NCBI GenBank assembly: GCA_021803885.1
Contig: JAJZKY010000284.1
Span: 1-6,342 of the forward strand
Reading direction: 5' to 3'
From: Planctomycetota bacterium
GTDB lineage: Bacteria > Planctomycetota > Phycisphaerae > WQYP01 > JAJZKY01
Length of the DNA: 6,342 nucleotides
Each line of letters opens with the position of its first letter. Position 1 is the first letter of the stretch. Positions 6,255-6,342 of the stretch are shown here, piece by piece. The notes beneath the pieces are model-generated. The model was not told where the DNA came from and searched no databases. It saw only the letters and a list, made by a program, of their open reading frames with translations. The position numbers were made by a program, and so were the translations under genes.

Positions 6255-6342
6255 ATGACGGATGCCAGCATCGTTGCGCCGCGGCCAGAATATGCGTGGA
6301 CACTGCGCAGCCGCACGCTCACGCTGGGCGCGCAAACCCGAA
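6255..6342 (+). CDS. folP: N-terminus of a probable dihydropteroate synthase (cut by right edge)
   Basis: Only the first 29 codons are inside the window. The segment YAWTLRSRTLTLGAQTR (13-29) resembles the stretch that, in bacterial FolP, directly precedes the MGVLNVTPDSFSDGG signature; that signature would lie just past the edge and cannot be seen. FolP joins p-aminobenzoate to the pterin diphosphate in folate synthesis and is the sulfonamide target. An in-frame ATG at 6219 would add 12 residues (MPLAQPCRYNLC), but it also lacks a good ribosome binding site and would include the -10-like box in coding sequence, so 6255 is preferred. The gene is divergent from dacB. The presence of a gene is likely; its identity rests on a short match by eye. 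Confidence 0.55.
   Translation, partial: MTDASIVAPRPEYAWTLRSRTLTLGAQTR

Noticed and set aside
5758..6258. A 166-codon plus-strand frame ending in ATGA at the folP-like start, suggesting an overlapping upstream gene
   Set aside because: Most of it is antisense to dacB, including the SxxK region, and its product looks like no protein family. The ATGA overlap is probably chance.
6132..6335. Extension of dacB to an upstream start at 6335
   Set aside because: It would place 68 polar residues before a textbook signal peptide and run antisense through the folP-like coding start.

Overview
This is a GC-rich, gene-dense piece of bacterial chromosome with no sign of mobile DNA, RNA genes or CRISPR. 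The organism is probably an acidobacterium (Acidobacteriota, Terriglobia-like). This rests on recall of similar proteins, namely the HAD enzyme opening FDMDGVLMSSLGSVERSW and a DUF6526 protein, and not on a search. Genes use long GC-rich codons, short gaps, 4-nt overlaps and several TTG/GTG starts.

Layout. A rightward pair fills 1-2137: a phosphoglucomutase/phosphomannomutase, whose start codon is probably cut by the left edge, and a HAD sugar/polyol phosphatase-like enzyme whose TTG start overlaps the mutase stop (TTGA). A leftward series runs from 6131 down to 2181: a D-Ala-D-Ala carboxypeptidase/endopeptidase (PBP4/DacB type), a DUF6526 membrane protein, a single-haem cytochrome c lipoprotein, a small four-helix membrane protein and a protein-L-isoaspartate methyltransferase-like enzyme. 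The pair and the series converge across a 43-bp gap (2138-2180). At the right edge a new gene runs rightward from about 6255. It is divergent from dacB and its first 29 residues resemble the start of dihydropteroate synthase (FolP).

Function. The mutase and HAD enzyme point to sugar-phosphate handling, the DacB protein to peptidoglycan remodelling in the periplasm, and the DUF6526/cytochrome/membrane-protein trio to an envelope-associated cluster of unknown purpose. The methyltransferase would act in protein repair. FolP belongs to folate synthesis. Most of this is ordinary housekeeping.

The points most worth a second look are the cytochrome c-membrane protein pair, which looks translationally coupled because the second gene has no ribosome binding site; the divergent dacB/folP region, where both genes have a -10-like box 6-7 nt before the ATG and no Shine-Dalgarno sequence, as in leaderless mRNAs; and a hairpin plus T-tract immediately before the DUF6526 start. 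I did not find a convincing undescribed defence or mobile system. No stretch over 300 bases lacks a gene.
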